Assembly (NCBI RefSeq): GCF_016745275.1 | Contig: NZ_JADOEP010000004.1 | Location: 62,001 to 126,000 of the forward strand | Direction of reading: 5' to 3' | Source: Enterococcus sp. BWB1-3 | GTDB lineage: Bacteria > Bacillota > Bacilli > Lactobacillales > Enterococcaceae | Length of the DNA: 64,000 nucleotides | Shown here: positions 56,175 to 64,000 of the stretch, one piece after another | Layout of the letters: every line of letters begins with the position of its first letter | How positions within the stretch are numbered: position 1 is the first letter of the stretch | Program-made: the position numbers and the translations under genes | The notes under the pieces: generated by a model | Told to the model about the DNA's origin: nothing | The model's database searches: none | Seen by the model: only the letters and a program-made list of their open reading frames with translations

Positions 56175-56524
56175 TTTCTTCATTAGCAGTTGGAAAGGAC
56201 AATTCAAAATTGAGTTTTTATAGAGTTGAAAGAATGAAGTGGAGCAAATTTTCTTCAAAAAGTCAGATAATTGTCAGAAAGAATCAGTTATCCTCTTGGT
56301 AAGAAGCAATAATTTAAGTTTTTTATTCTATCAATATCTTAAGAAAAATGGAAATAAATAGAGATTTAAAGGATAAATACTTTTTTTTATAAAAAGTTAT
56401 TTGGAAATTGGCGCAAGGGATGTTTGATTTATCTTTCTTTTAAGTCAGAAAAAGATTGTAACTCCCCCTATATTATGGAATAATGAGGAATGAGTAAAGA
56501 AATTATAGTTAAGGAGCTGAGGAT
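56175..56524 (+). promoter_or_regulatory. Intergenic region with promoter of the ABC-PASTA operon
   Basis: TTGTAA (56456-56461), 17 bases, AATAAT (56479-56484), about 40 bases before the permease start. The rest is AT-rich with no supported gene. Confidence 0.6.
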
Positions 56525-58018
56525 GTGAATTTTGTCAAAAGGGCGTTATACAGCGTTACCAGAAGAAAAGGAAAATCCATTCTTTTGTTCGCAGTGATTT
56601 TTATTTTGGGAAACGTTATAGCAGGAGCGATTGCCATTCAGCAGTCAACACAGAATGTTGAAAAAAATATCAAAAAAGAGTTAGGCGGACTGGCAAGTAT
56701 TGAAATAGATTATGAGAACAATCAAGATGCTTTTATGTCAGAAGATTTCAAGATGGAATTTTTGTCAGAGGATCTTATTAAGCAGGTGGGTGAATCGCCG
56801 TATGTGAAATATTATGATTATAATATCACCAGCTGGATAGAAACAAAGACACTGAAAGCAGCAACAATGGAAGATTTTAGTAATGATGAATCGTACATTA
56901 CCTCACAGGGCTTCAATATAAAAGGCTCGAATCTGCCGGGAATTTTAGATGCTGAAGAAAAAATAATTAATATAACCGAAGGGAAAACCTTTACTCAGGA
57001 GGATATCACTAAAGGGAATAATGTCGTTGTTATTTCATCCAAGGTTGCTGAAAAGAACGGACTTTCAGTGGGTGATCAGATGATCATTGACCAGATAGGG
57101 ACTCAATACACCGAAGAAGGTACAATGAATGAGGTGTTTAAAATAGATATTCCGGTAGAAATTATTGGAATATTTGAGCCGACAACGGTTGAGCTGGAAG
57201 AAAATAAAGGAAATGACGGCTCCACAGCTGCTGCAAGTGACAGTGAGAATCAGTACCTGTCAATGGAAAAAATGAACACGATGTACATGCCGAACAAAAC
57301 GGTCCTTGAAATGAATAAAACGTATACAGAAAAATATATTGAAAAAGTTCCAGAGGAAGCAGAGTTTCTGACAACGAATGAAGATGAGTATTATTACACA
57401 CCTGTTTATGTTATGAATAATGCAGATGAAGTGGAAGCTTTTAAAGAAGAGACACAGCCATTGCTGCCTGAACTTTACACAGTGAGAGCGTCAACGGATC
57501 AGTACGACCAAATTGCAGGCAGTATGGGCAGCCTTTCTAAAATCTCCGGCTATGTCGTGACAATAGCCGTTGCAGCTGCTCTGCTGATTATTTCATTAGT
57601 CGTTCTACTGTTTATGCGGGATAGAAAACATGAACTGGGCATTTACCTTTCTCTTGGGGACAAAAGAGGTCATGTAATGGGACAGATTATTATTGAAATG
57701 GTCATAATAAGCGGTATCGCTCTGATTTTGTCATTACTTACAGGTAATTTCCTGGGGAAAGTTGTTTCGGATGCATTATTGAACAGTGATATGCTGAGTA
57801 CAGCGGACACAATGATGGATGGCATGGTCTATTATGGAGGGGACTCTTTGGGGACGACGAATTTGACAAATACAGACGTCATGAACTCTTATAAAGTAGA
57901 GTTTTCTCTGGGATATATCGTTACCTATCTGGTTGTTGGAATGACAACAACATTGCTCTCCGCTGTTATTCCTCTATTGTACATTCTTCGGCTTGATCCT
58001 AAAAAAATTATGATGTAG
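56525..58018 (+). CDS. FtsX/MacB-type ABC transporter permease
   Basis: A 497-aa permease. One N-terminal transmembrane helix (about 17-39), a large extracellular MacB_PCD-like domain (about 40-340), then three C-terminal helices in an FtsX domain, with RDRKHELGIYLSLGDKRGHVMGQI before the last pair. Four-helix topology places it with type VII (mechanotransmission) ABC systems that act on envelope substrates without classical transport. GTG 56525 follows AAGGAGCTGAG; an ATG two bases earlier is immediately followed by a stop. 13 bases before the ATPase gene. Confidence 0.88.
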   Translation: MNFVKRALYSVTRRKGKSILLFAVIFILGNVIAGAIAIQQSTQNVEKNIKKELGGLASIEIDYENNQDAFMSEDFKMEFLSEDLIKQVGESPYVKYYDYNITSWIETKTLKAATMEDFSNDESYITSQGFNIKGSNLPGILDAEEKIINITEGKTFTQEDITKGNNVVVISSKVAEKNGLSVGDQMIIDQIGTQYTEEGTMNEVFKIDIPVEIIGIFEPTTVELEENKGNDGSTAAASDSENQYLSMEKMNTMYMPNKTVLEMNKTYTEKYIEKVPEEAEFLTTNEDEYYYTPVYVMNNADEVEAFKEETQPLLPELYTVRASTDQYDQIAGSMGSLSKISGYVVTIAVAAALLIISLVVLLFMRDRKHELGIYLSLGDKRGHVMGQIIIEMVIISGIALILSLLTGNFLGKVVSDALLNSDMLSTADTMMDGMVYYGGDSLGTTNLTNTDVMNSYKVEFSLGYIVTYLVVGMTTTLLSAVIPLLYILRLDPKKIMM

Positions 58019-58031
58019 GAGGGGAAAAAAA

Positions 58032-58706
58032 TTGGCAATACTGGAAACGAAAAAAATGGATTACTATTATCAGGATGGCGATAAGCGCCGCTTTATCCTA
58101 AAGGATACAAATGCGGCTTTTGAAAAAGGAACCTTCTACACTATATTAGGGCAGTCCGGTTCCGGCAAGACCACCTTTCTATCATTAATCAGTGCATTGG
58201 ATACACCTAAGTCGGGACAAATCCTCTTTAAAAATAAGGACATTAAGACGATAGGATATGATAAATACCGCAGAGATGCAATCAGTATTATTTTTCAAAG
58301 CTATAATCTGGTACCTTATTTAACCGCAGTGGAAAATGTACTGGTTGCAATGTCAATCACCGATAATAAGCTGCCGGAAAATCAAAAAGAAGTAGCCTAT
58401 AATCTTCTTGATTACATTGGGATTACCAAAGGCAAAGCAGATCGTCTTGTTAATCAGCTTTCAGGTGGAGAACAGCAGCGTGTAGCAATCGCCAGAGCAC
58501 TGTCAACAAATGTTGATATTATTTTAGCAGACGAACCGACAGGAAATCTGGATGAGGAAATGGAGCAGGAAATTGTCAACATCTTTAAAAGACTGGCAAA
58601 GCAGCACAATAAATGTGTGATTGTTGTTACACACTCAAATGAAATTGCCAGTCAGTCTGACAAGACCTATTATTTGAAAAAAGGTGTGTTGAAGCAATAT
58701 GAGTGA
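58032..58706 (+). CDS. ABC transporter ATP-binding protein
   Basis: A 224-aa ATPase of the MacB/LolD/FtsE group: Walker A ILGQSGSGKTTFLSLIS, Q-loop IIFQSYNLVPYL, signature LSGGEQQRVAIARALS, Walker B IILADEPTGNLD and switch His in VVVTHSNEIA. TTG 58032 follows GGAGGGG. It overlaps the PASTA gene by 8 bases, so the two are co-translated. Confidence 0.92.
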   Translation: MAILETKKMDYYYQDGDKRRFILKDTNAAFEKGTFYTILGQSGSGKTTFLSLISALDTPKSGQILFKNKDIKTIGYDKYRRDAISIIFQSYNLVPYLTAVENVLVAMSITDNKLPENQKEVAYNLLDYIGITKGKADRLVNQLSGGEQQRVAIARALSTNVDIILADEPTGNLDEEMEQEIVNIFKRLAKQHNKCVIVVTHSNEIASQSDKTYYLKKGVLKQYE

Positions 58707-60324
58707 TTTTCTAGCAAACTTCGAAAATAAAAATTATGAGAAGACACGTCAGGATAAGCTTTATGAAAAGAAGAAGGACAGCCAAAGAAAGAATAGTCAA
58801 AAAGGTCAGGAATCAGAGCAGAAACAAACAGGAAAAGCTGTAAAGGAAAATGATTTGCGTTCAGCAGAATCTTCATTAAAAAAAACGTCAGAGCCTATAA
58901 AAAATGTTCAGACAGAGCCGATAGGAGAGCTTTCTGTAGAAGAATTGCTGAGGCAAAAGAAGCAGCAGAGGTATGAGCGGCAGGCAGCTCGTGAAGCAGC
59001 AGAGGTACATCTGCTTCAGGGAGTAAATGAGCAGCAGGCTCAAAATACTGCTTCTAAAGCAGCTGTGAAACAGATACAGGAGCCTGTCCAGCAATCACTG
59101 GAGTATGAAAATGAAACAGCAGCTCCGGGAGAAGAGCTGACAGAGACAGACCCTGGTTATCGCAGAAAAAAGATTATTAAGTATATTGTTTTGGCAATAG
59201 GGACAGCGGCGGCAATTGGAATTGGAATTTTTGCCTACTATCAATATACCCATGTAACCGTTCCTGATTTTGTTGGAAAGGAATTGTCAGAGGCGAGAGC
59301 CTGGACAACAGAAAACGGTGTGACACTTAAAATTGAACAGATTTATGATTTTGACAAACCAACAAATCAAATTATTTCTCAGAATGTTCAAAATAAAAAA
59401 ATTAAAAAGGGCAGTGAATTACTCATTGATGCCAGCTTAGGACCTGATCCAGAAGAAGTCATTGCGCTGCCGGAATTTAAAGATATGTCTAAAGAAGCTG
59501 CGAATGAATGGATTGCAGCCAACAAAGCAGACAGTCTCAGTCTCATTGAAGAATACAATGAGACAAAACCAGCCGGCGAGTTTATTAAGCTTGAAATTGG
59601 AGCAAAAGATATCACCGTGGAAACGTATCGTAGAAAAGACAAAGCAAATATTTACTTTTCAAAAGGGGCAGAGCCGCTGGAAAAGACAATTGAAGTGACT
59701 GATTTCGTTGGTAAAACGAAGGAGGAAGCAGAAGAGTGGTCGAAGAAAAATGAGCTGGCAATTGAAATTTCCGAAAGCGATTCTGATACAGTCGAAACTG
59801 GAAAAGTGATTTCTCAAGAGGCGGCAAAAGGAACGAAGCTGGCTAAAAAGGATAAATTCCCAGTTGTCATTTCGACTGGAAAGGCTTATGTTGTTCCTGA
59901 CTTTTCTCAAATGTCCATGACTGATGCTGAAAGCAATGAGTCAGTTTCAGTTAGACAGATTTATCACGATACGGTACCTTATGGAGGATTTGTCAGTCAG
60001 TCTGTTGAAGCAGGACAAACATTTAAAGAAGCTGAGAAACCGGGAATAGAACTGGTTTATTCAATTGGAAAGCCATTTATAAGAGACCTGAAAGATTCGA
60101 CACTTGAAGGAGACCTGCAAAAGATTTTTTACGAGGAATATCAGTCTAAAGGTGCGAACGTAACTTTCCAAGTGTATTATGTTGACTCTGAGGTAACGAA
60201 AGGAACAGTTGTACAGATGAGCCAGTATAATGAATTTGTGTCAACAAATGCCGTTATTCGGATCAGCATCAGCCGAGGAAATATTGTTCGTACAGAGGAA
60301 GATCCAGCTTCTGTTGATAATTAA
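58699..60324 (+). CDS. Membrane-anchored PASTA-domain protein without kinase
   Basis: A 541-aa bitopic protein. A highly charged, Lys/Glu/Gln-rich cytosolic region (1-155) precedes one transmembrane helix (about 160-182, IVLAIGTAAAIGIGIFAYY) and an extracellular region with PASTA-like repeats beginning VTVPDFVGKELSEARAW, EVTDFVGKTKEEAEEW and VVPDFSQMSMTDAES, plus further related segments. PASTA domains usually read peptidoglycan or lipid II. The kinase domain of PrkC/StkP is absent. Coupled to a FtsX/MacB-type ABC pair; role probably envelope-related, not established. Confidence 0.82.
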   Translation: MSDFLANFENKNYEKTRQDKLYEKKKDSQRKNSQKGQESEQKQTGKAVKENDLRSAESSLKKTSEPIKNVQTEPIGELSVEELLRQKKQQRYERQAAREAAEVHLLQGVNEQQAQNTASKAAVKQIQEPVQQSLEYENETAAPGEELTETDPGYRRKKIIKYIVLAIGTAAAIGIGIFAYYQYTHVTVPDFVGKELSEARAWTTENGVTLKIEQIYDFDKPTNQIISQNVQNKKIKKGSELLIDASLGPDPEEVIALPEFKDMSKEAANEWIAANKADSLSLIEEYNETKPAGEFIKLEIGAKDITVETYRRKDKANIYFSKGAEPLEKTIEVTDFVGKTKEEAEEWSKKNELAIEISESDSDTVETGKVISQEAAKGTKLAKKDKFPVVISTGKAYVVPDFSQMSMTDAESNESVSVRQIYHDTVPYGGFVSQSVEAGQTFKEAEKPGIELVYSIGKPFIRDLKDSTLEGDLQKIFYEEYQSKGANVTFQVYYVDSEVTKGTVVQMSQYNEFVSTNAVIRISISRGNIVRTEEDPASVDN

Positions 60325-60335
60325 ACGAAAATTTT

Positions 60336-60382
60336 TATGAAAAAAGCGCAGGAAAGATGAAATGATCCTGCGTTTTTTTAGA
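60336..60382 (+). terminator. ABC-PASTA operon terminator
   Basis: AAAAAAGCGCAGGA / TCCTGCG followed by TTTTTTT. Confidence 0.9.
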
Positions 60383-60525
60383 CTATAAAAAAACAAACAA
60401 AGTTTTATAAGGTCGTAGAATTTAGGAGTAAATGCCTTGGAATGAATATTCTGCTGGGAGATCCTTTTCATTTTATTAACAAAACAGAAAAATTTGATCT
60501 TTGCATAGGTTTTTCTGAAAGTTAT

Positions 60526-60534
60526 TGCTATAAT
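60526..60534 (+). promoter_or_regulatory. Extended -10 promoter of uppS
   Basis: TGCTATAAT (60526-60534) is a perfect extended -10 about 40 bases before the ATG; the -35 is weak. Confidence 0.6.
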
Positions 60535-60573
60535 AGTCTAGATAGATTTTTAAAATTGGAGGGAAAAAGAAAT

Positions 60574-61377
60574 ATGTTTCGTTTTTTTCCGCAGAAAGAT
60601 AAGTATATACAGAAAGAATCTGAATATATATTTGATAAAAACGGCAGTATACCTAAACATGTGGCAATTATCATGGACGGTAATGGAAGATGGGCGCAAA
60701 ACAGAAGACTTCCTCGCATAGCCGGACATAAAGAAGGGATGAATACAGTCAAAAAAATTACAAAGCATGCGAGTCATTTGGGAGTGAAAGTCCTGACCCT
60801 GTATGCATTTTCTACAGAGAACTGGAAAAGACCTTCTGAAGAAGTGAACTTCCTAATGCAGCTACCAGTGGACTTTTTTGATACATTTGTACCTGAGCTG
60901 ATTGAGGAGAATGTCCGAGTTGAAGTGATGGGCTATAAAGAATTTCTGCCTGCCCATACACAGGATGCAGTAAAGCGGGCAATTGAACAGACAAAAGATA
61001 ATACAGGAATGGTGCTCAATTTTGCTTTAAACTATGGCTCACGGGCAGAAATAGTAACGGCGGTTCAGCAAATTGCCAAAGAGGCGGCAGATGGCAAAAT
61101 CACTCCTCAGGATATTGATGAAACAGTAATTTCCAAGCATTTAATGACAAACATATTGGACAAAGATCTACGAGATCCGGAGCTGCTGATCCGAACAAGC
61201 GGAGAAGAACGTATCAGTAATTTCCTGTTATGGCAGATTGCATACAGTGAGTTATTTTTTACCGATGCGTTTTGGCCTGACTTCAATGATTTTTTATTAG
61301 AATCTGCAATTGCTTCATTTCAGAATAGAAATCGCCGCTTTGGCGGTTTGACGCAGAATAAGGAGGAAAATAAATGA
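60574..61377 (+). CDS. uppS: Undecaprenyl diphosphate synthase
   Basis: Cis-prenyltransferase making the C55 lipid carrier. The 267-aa product has HVAIIMDGNGRWAQNRRLPR (catalytic Asp35), LYAFSTENWKRPSEEV, ALNYGSRAEI and the C-terminal DPELLIRTSGEERISNFLLWQ. ATG 60574 follows GGAGGG; the frame open to 60442 covers promoter DNA. Its TGA overlaps cdsA by four bases. Confidence 0.95.
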   Translation: MFRFFPQKDKYIQKESEYIFDKNGSIPKHVAIIMDGNGRWAQNRRLPRIAGHKEGMNTVKKITKHASHLGVKVLTLYAFSTENWKRPSEEVNFLMQLPVDFFDTFVPELIEENVRVEVMGYKEFLPAHTQDAVKRAIEQTKDNTGMVLNFALNYGSRAEIVTAVQQIAKEAADGKITPQDIDETVISKHLMTNILDKDLRDPELLIRTSGEERISNFLLWQIAYSELFFTDAFWPDFNDFLLESAIASFQNRNRRFGGLTQNKEENK

Positions 61378-62174
61378 GACAACGGGTCATTACAGCTGTT
61401 GCGGCACTGGTATTGTTTATTCCAATTATTGTATATGGCGGTATTGCTATAGAGCTTACAGCTGCAGCTTTAGCAGTTGTTGGTGTCTATGAATTATTTA
61501 GAATGAAGGGTCTTGATCTGCTGAGCTTCGAGGGAATACTTTCAGCATTAGCTGCGATTGTATTGGTTTTACCGAAAGATCGCTGGTTCTTCTTTTTACC
61601 TGAAAAAACAGATAATTTTATTTTATTTTATTTAATGGTTATGATCTTATTGGGCGCACTGGTTGCTTCAAAAAATACATACAGCATTTCGCAGGCAGGT
61701 TTTCCGGTAATTGCCAGCTTGTATCTTGGTGTAGGATTTCAAAATTTTGTAGCTGCAAGAGAGACAGGTTTAGTGGTTTTACTTTATGCACTTTTCGTTG
61801 TTTGGGCAACAGACATAGGCGCATATATGGCAGGAAGAAAATTTGGGAATAGAAAACTTTTGCCTTCTGTTTCTCCGAATAAAACAATTGAGGGATCAAT
61901 CGGCGGTATTTTGTCGGCAGTGGCAGTTGGCGGTGTTTATATCGCACTTGTTCCGGGGAAAGAAGCTTTTACCTACAGCTTGCCTGTCATGCTGGTACTA
62001 ACAGTCATTTTTTCTATTGTCGGACAGTTTGGAGATCTTGTAGAATCATCAATTAAGAGACATTACGATGTGAAGGATTCCGGGAAAATACTTCCGGGAC
62101 ACGGCGGTATTTTGGATCGATTTGATAGTTTGTTGTTTGTTTTTCCTGTTATGCATCTATTTGGTTTGTTTTAA
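61374..62174 (+). CDS. cdsA: Phosphatidate cytidylyltransferase
   Basis: Makes CDP-diacylglycerol for phospholipids. The 266-aa membrane protein has 7-8 helices and the family signature near its C-terminus, SSIKRHYDVKDSGKILPGHG followed by GILDRFDSLLFVFP; also NKTIEGSIGGIL. Start within the uppS stop (ATGA). A hairpin lies between it and dxr. Confidence 0.94.
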   Translation: MRQRVITAVAALVLFIPIIVYGGIAIELTAAALAVVGVYELFRMKGLDLLSFEGILSALAAIVLVLPKDRWFFFLPEKTDNFILFYLMVMILLGALVASKNTYSISQAGFPVIASLYLGVGFQNFVAARETGLVVLLYALFVVWATDIGAYMAGRKFGNRKLLPSVSPNKTIEGSIGGILSAVAVGGVYIALVPGKEAFTYSLPVMLVLTVIFSIVGQFGDLVESSIKRHYDVKDSGKILPGHGGILDRFDSLLFVFPVMHLFGLF

Positions 62175-62195
62175 GAATAAGGGAAGGGAAGGTAT

Positions 62196-62222
62196 AAAAA
62201 CTCTGACCATTCAGAGTTTTTC
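62196..62222 (+). terminator. Hairpin between the dxr SD-like sequence and its ATG
   Basis: AAAAACTCTGA-CCAT-TCAGAGTTTTTC. By form an intrinsic terminator; it lies between GGGAAGGGAAGG (62181-62192) and ATG 62232, so it could also bridge the SD to the start. Confidence 0.65.
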
Positions 62223-62231
62223 TTTATTACC

Positions 62232-63395
62232 ATGAAAAAAATTTCATTATTAGGAGCTACAGGTTCTATAGGAGCAAGTACAATTGAGGTAGTCAACGCT
62301 TATTCTGAGCGATTTCAAATTATTTCATTAACCTTTCATTCCAATATTGATAAAGGCCGTCAGCTGATTGAACAGCTGCAGCCTGTGTATGTAGGTGTCG
62401 GTACAGTTGAAATGAAAGAGCAGCTTGAAAAAGAATATCCTGCAGTACGTTTCGGTATCGGTGAAGCAGGAATGATTGAAGCAGCAGAACTTCCAGAAGT
62501 AGATGTTGTTCTAACTGCAGTTTCCGGAAGTATTGGTCTTCGCCCTACACTGGCTGCGATCGAAGCAGGAAAAGATATTGCCTTAGCAAATAAAGAAACA
62601 TTGGTGATGGCTGGTGAATGGGTCATGGCAGCCGCAGTAAGAAAAGGCGTGTCTATCCTTCCTGTTGACAGTGAGCATTCAGCAATTTTTCAATGTCTGG
62701 AAGGAAATCAGCCCTGTAATAATGTAAAAGAAATTGTTATTACAGCATCAGGCGGAAGTTTTCGCGAATTATCCAGAGAAGAGTTAAAAGAAGTTACATT
62801 GGAACAGGCACTGAATCATCCTAATTGGGCAATGGGAGAAAAAATAACAATTGATTCTTCCACAATGGTGAACAAAGGGCTTGAGGTCATTGAAGCGCAT
62901 TGGTTATTTAATATGACTTATGATAAAATAAAAGTTGTTTTACATAGAGAAAGTACAGTCCATTCAATGATTGTATTTCGGGACGGCGCTTATCTGGCTC
63001 AGCTCGGTCCGAGTGATATGAGAGAACCGATTCAGTATGCATTGACTTATCCGGAGCGGCTGCCGATGAAAAATGAAAAGCCATTTGATTTGGCAACAAT
63101 GGGGGCATTACATTTTGCACCAATGGATTATGAACGCTTCCCCATGCTGAAATTGGCGTATAAAGTTGGAAAACTGGGCGGAGGCTATCCTACAGTGTAT
63201 AATGCAGCGAATGAGGTGGCGGTGGCGGCTTTTATTTCAGGGAAGATTTCTTATCTTCAAATTGAAGCGTTCATTATCAAAGCGGTGGATAATCATATAG
63301 AACAACAGATAATAACTTTAGATGATGTAATCAAAATTGATAAAGAAACACGAAACAATGTAGAAAGATGGATAGAGGAAGAAGGAAATTTATGA
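62232..63395 (+). CDS. dxr: 1-deoxy-D-xylulose 5-phosphate reductoisomerase
   Basis: Second step of the MEP isoprenoid pathway. The 387-aa product has the NADPH motif GATGSIGASTIEVV (8-21), ANKETLVMAGEWVM, the metal/catalytic VDSEHSAIFQCLEG, SGGSFRE, NHPNWAMGEKITIDSSTMVNKG and PTVYNAANEVAVAAF. Start fixed by the NADPH motif. No SD within 20 bases; a hairpin intervenes. Enterococci normally use mevalonate, so a dxr here is notable (see findings). TGA overlaps rseP by four bases. Confidence 0.92.
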   Translation: MKKISLLGATGSIGASTIEVVNAYSERFQIISLTFHSNIDKGRQLIEQLQPVYVGVGTVEMKEQLEKEYPAVRFGIGEAGMIEAAELPEVDVVLTAVSGSIGLRPTLAAIEAGKDIALANKETLVMAGEWVMAAAVRKGVSILPVDSEHSAIFQCLEGNQPCNNVKEIVITASGGSFRELSREELKEVTLEQALNHPNWAMGEKITIDSSTMVNKGLEVIEAHWLFNMTYDKIKVVLHRESTVHSMIVFRDGAYLAQLGPSDMREPIQYALTYPERLPMKNEKPFDLATMGALHFAPMDYERFPMLKLAYKVGKLGGGYPTVYNAANEVAVAAFISGKISYLQIEAFIIKAVDNHIEQQIITLDDVIKIDKETRNNVERWIEEEGNL

Positions 63396-64000
63396 AAACA
63401 ATTATTACATTTATTCTTGTCTTTGGGATTCTTGTCATTGTGCACGAATTCGGACATTTCTTTTTTGCAAAGCGGGCAGGTATTTTAGTTCGTGAATTTG
63501 CAATTGGAATGGGACCCAAGATTTTTTCTCATCAGGGAAAAGACGGAACAACGTATACGTTGCGTATTTTACCTGTAGGCGGCTATGTTCGAATGGCTGG
63601 AGCTGAAGAAGATGATCTGGAGCTTAAACCCGGGATGATGCTCTCCCTGGTGGTTAATGAAGAGAACAAAGTTGTCAAAATCAATACCAGTAAAAAAGTA
63701 CAGCTGCCAAACAGTATTCCAATTGAATTGCTGGAGTACGATTTGGAAAAGGAGCTGTTTATCAAAGGGTATGAAAATGGTGATGAGTCGCAGGAAGTGG
63801 TTTACACTGTGGATCACGATGCAAACATCATTGAGCCGAACGGGGTGGAAATTCGAATCGCACCGGAAGATGTCCAGTTTCAGTCTGCAAAGCTAAGCCA
63901 AAGAATGCTGACTAATTTTGCCGGACCAATGAATAATTTCCTGTTGGCGATTGTACTTTTTACCATTTGGGTATTCATGAATGGCGGAGTGACTGTTACG
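63392..64000 (+). CDS. rseP: Site-2 protease RseP/Eep, N-terminal part (runs off the window)
   Basis: Intramembrane zinc metalloprotease; in Enterococcus the orthologue Eep processes sex-pheromone precursors and RsiV-type anti-sigma factors. Visible 203 codons contain the zinc motif VIVHEFGHFFFAKRAGI (His18, Glu19, His22), LRILPVGGYVRMAGAEEDD and, at the window end, NFAGPMNNFLLAIVLF. ATG 63392 lies in the dxr stop with GAAGGAA upstream. PDZ domain and second active-site motif lie beyond the edge. Confidence 0.93.
   Translation, partial: MKTIITFILVFGILVIVHEFGHFFFAKRAGILVREFAIGMGPKIFSHQGKDGTTYTLRILPVGGYVRMAGAEEDDLELKPGMMLSLVVNEENKVVKINTSKKVQLPNSIPIELLEYDLEKELFIKGYENGDESQEVVYTVDHDANIIEPNGVEIRIAPEDVQFQSAKLSQRMLTNFAGPMNNFLLAIVLFTIWVFMNGGVTVT

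Noticed and set aside
56063-56302. 79-aa ORF after frr
   Set aside because: Overlaps the frr end and its terminator in another frame; no SD or domain.

Overview
The window is a low-GC Firmicutes chromosome segment, most likely Enterococcus or a close member of the Enterococcaceae. The evidence is strong AGGAGG-type ribosome binding sites, many PTS/PRD regulators, ECF vitamin transporters, a T-box before glyQS, and the essential order rpsB-tsf-pyrH-frr...uppS-cdsA-dxr-rseP(eep). The species assignment is inference; no rRNA is present.

Layout. 1-4750: an aryl-beta-glucoside operon (antiterminator, EIIBCA, 6-phospho-beta-glucosidase) with two RAT/terminator switches. 4867-5184: an S24/S26 peptidase-like orphan. 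5550-13300: a PTS-linked locus for a 6-deoxy sugar or polyol (EIIA, rhamnulose-1-P aldolase, EIIB, EIIC, 2-hydroxyacid dehydrogenase, PRD regulator, FucO). 13300-14640: a gene-poor stretch with a MITE-like repeat, a 36-aa peptide gene and a tRNA-like RNA. 14640-25850: scattered metabolic genes (phosphatase, MBL hydrolase, guaC, padR pair, a divergent vitamin B6 cluster, nitroreductase, pgcA, proC). 26183-26470: a Zn-type ArsR sensor. 26570-29046: a decayed integrated element (repressor, DinJ/YafQ, integrase) with in-frame stops. 29844-33056: hom-thrC-thrB. 33285-34833: a PPDK/PEPS regulatory kinase and Zur with a Zur box. 35015-42069: the rpsU-yqeY-phoH-pgpH-ybeY-dgkA-era-recO housekeeping cluster, in which yqeY is frameshifted. 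42856-46153: T-box plus glyQS. 46233-48116: a broken GNAT gene, a serine hydrolase and a second MITE-like repeat. 48125-50441: acyP, a small ORF and yidC, with a divergent RNA methyltransferase. 50630-52212: a cobalamin riboswitch, a DUF4430 lipoprotein and an ECF S component. 52667-56109: rpsB-tsf-pyrH-frr. 56525-60324: a FtsX/MacB-type ABC exporter coupled to a kinase-less PASTA protein. 60574-end: uppS-cdsA-dxr-rseP.

The most interesting signals are: (i) a 54-codon ORF that overlaps the yidC start by ATGA; (ii) a tRNA-like RNA with intact acceptor and T arms next to a 36-aa peptide gene; (iii) the ABC-PASTA operon; (iv) a transcobalamin-like DUF4430 lipoprotein downstream of a B12 riboswitch; (v) the PTS-RhaD-FucO locus, which lacks an isomerase and a kinase; (vi) three classes of dispersed repeat. 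No CRISPR array, rRNA or complete insertion sequence was seen.
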